Assembly: GCF_036711975.1 (NCBI RefSeq)
Contig: NC_091967.1
Coordinates: 28,830,001-28,894,000 of the forward strand
From: Onthophagus taurus
Lineage: Eukaryota; Arthropoda; Insecta; Coleoptera; Scarabaeidae
Direction: 5' to 3'
Length of the DNA: 64,000 bases
Notes under the pieces: generated by a model
The model's input: only the letters and a program-made list of their open reading frames with translations
The model's database searches: none
Told to the model about the DNA's origin: nothing
Shown here: one piece after another, positions 63,377 through 64,000 of the stretch
How the letters are laid out: each line of letters starts with the position of its first letter
Position numbering within the stretch: position 1 is the first letter of the stretch
Made by a program: the position numbers and the translations under genes

Positions 63377-64000
63377 TCAACAAATCTGTATAGAAAGCTC
63401 CCGAAAATAAACAAAGGCTTTTCTTTTCGCGGCCCCACGTTGGGCGCCATTCCTATCAAGTCCGATGTCAGTTGTGTCTGCTGGGAGAAAAGCGACATCG
63501 GTGAATATGGGTGGGTCAGTTGGCCATATTCCTGTAACTTGGAAACCATTAATAGCAGTTTCATTGTTGCACTTTGAATAAAAGCTGATCCAAAAAGTGT
63601 TGAAGTTTGAAAAAGGGTTACGACTTTTCCTGGGTTGCTTCGTAACCATTTCCTCATTGCTGTAATAAACACTTAAAGGCTTCATAAAAGAAACATCGAG
63701 TGGCTGAAGTCTGTGAGAGCAATGTGGTGGTAGACATAGCAACGTAAGGCCACTCTCCCTCGCGTAATCTATAACCTGAAGGTTCTTAGTGTGTGTAGAG
63801 TGTGGCCATCTAATATAAGAAGAACCGGGAAGTCTTTTGATGCCTTAGAAAATTCTACAAATCTTCGAAACCATACAAAAAATAACTCAGCAGTCATCCA
63901 TCCAGTGTTGTGCACCTCTGCCCACCCTCCTGGTGGTAATCCCAATTCAAATTCTTTCTACCTTTTTTTTCGTGGAAAAATGAGCATCGGGGGCATGTAA
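63377..64000 (-). pseudogene. pogo-type DDE_1 transposase, runs off the window
   Basis: From the window edge: PPMLIFPRKK, then WMTAELFFVWFRRFVEF and VLLILDGHTLHT (second catalytic Asp, 63815). A frameshift near 63790 leads to ARESGLTLLCLPPHCSHRLQ with QPLDVSFMKPLSVYY, then INGFQVTGIWPTDPPIFTD. This is the typical second half of insect pogo transposases. The N-terminal HTH and the first Asp would lie beyond 64000. Frame 63672-63331 is a second phase over the same region and also shows family-like residues (RKWLRSNPGKVVTLFQTSTL), so there are more frameshifts here. Confidence 0.85.

Overview
The window looks like insect nuclear DNA (inferred). It is AT-rich with short GT-AG introns, and it carries arthropod-type transposons (Harbinger with MADF partner genes, piggyBac, P, hAT, DUF4817/IS630-type, pogo), BEL/Pao and Ty3/gypsy fragments, and an I-type LINE. 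I found no convincing ordinary host gene. Nearly everything recognisable is mobile DNA, mostly broken and nested.

Layout. 1-860: short-period tandem repeat and one copy of a dispersed repeat. 2.8-6.8 kb: a decayed hAT (hAT-1) holding a small inverted-repeat element, a tRNA-like element and a hAT MITE with a perfect 8-bp target duplication. 7.7-11 kb: an IS630-like remnant, a fold-back element, and an IS630-like element with an intact 338-aa transposase. 13.5-21.1 kb: pogo tail, two different P-element remnants, and between them a Harbinger fragment that itself holds a hAT (hAT-2) with an 8-bp duplication. 21.5-27 kb: unknown transposon-type protein, gypsy RT/RNase H, I-type LINE, second piggyBac. 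28.4-32.8 kb: Harbinger-1 with TIRs and TTA duplication and two interlocked genes, beside the older Harbinger-2. 33-35.9 kb: gag fragment and a 38/39-bp minisatellite.

35.9-54.7 kb is the centrepiece: a Polinton/Maverick (adintovirus-like) integrated virus of about 18.8 kb including a 2.06-kb piggyBac that landed at a TTAA inside its left terminal repeat. Protein-primed DNA polymerase B is on the plus strand. All other genes are on the minus strand: integrase with chromodomain tail, a DUF8207-type protein, packaging ATPase, double jelly-roll major capsid protein, penton-like protein, adenain-like protease, PLA2-domain minor capsid protein, and several unrecognised proteins. Polymerase, integrase and the DUF8207-type gene carry stops or frameshifts, while the capsid, ATPase and PLA2 frames are open.

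Most unusual points: (1) upstream of the 289-aa gene, a TATA box followed by a chain of about seven tiny exons (19-84 nt) with GT-AG introns of 60-95 nt; (2) a 58-nt near-perfect palindrome at the right end of the Polinton and shuffled copies of the same terminal module in both repeats; (3) the polymerase zinc-finger exon joined through a 64-nt intron. 54.7-64 kb returns to retrotransposons (BEL/Pao, gypsy-A with an RT deletion, gypsy-B with LTR and tRNA primer site), a third Harbinger, and a pogo DDE domain that runs off the end.

All assignments come from reading the sequence and recalling family motifs; no database search was run.
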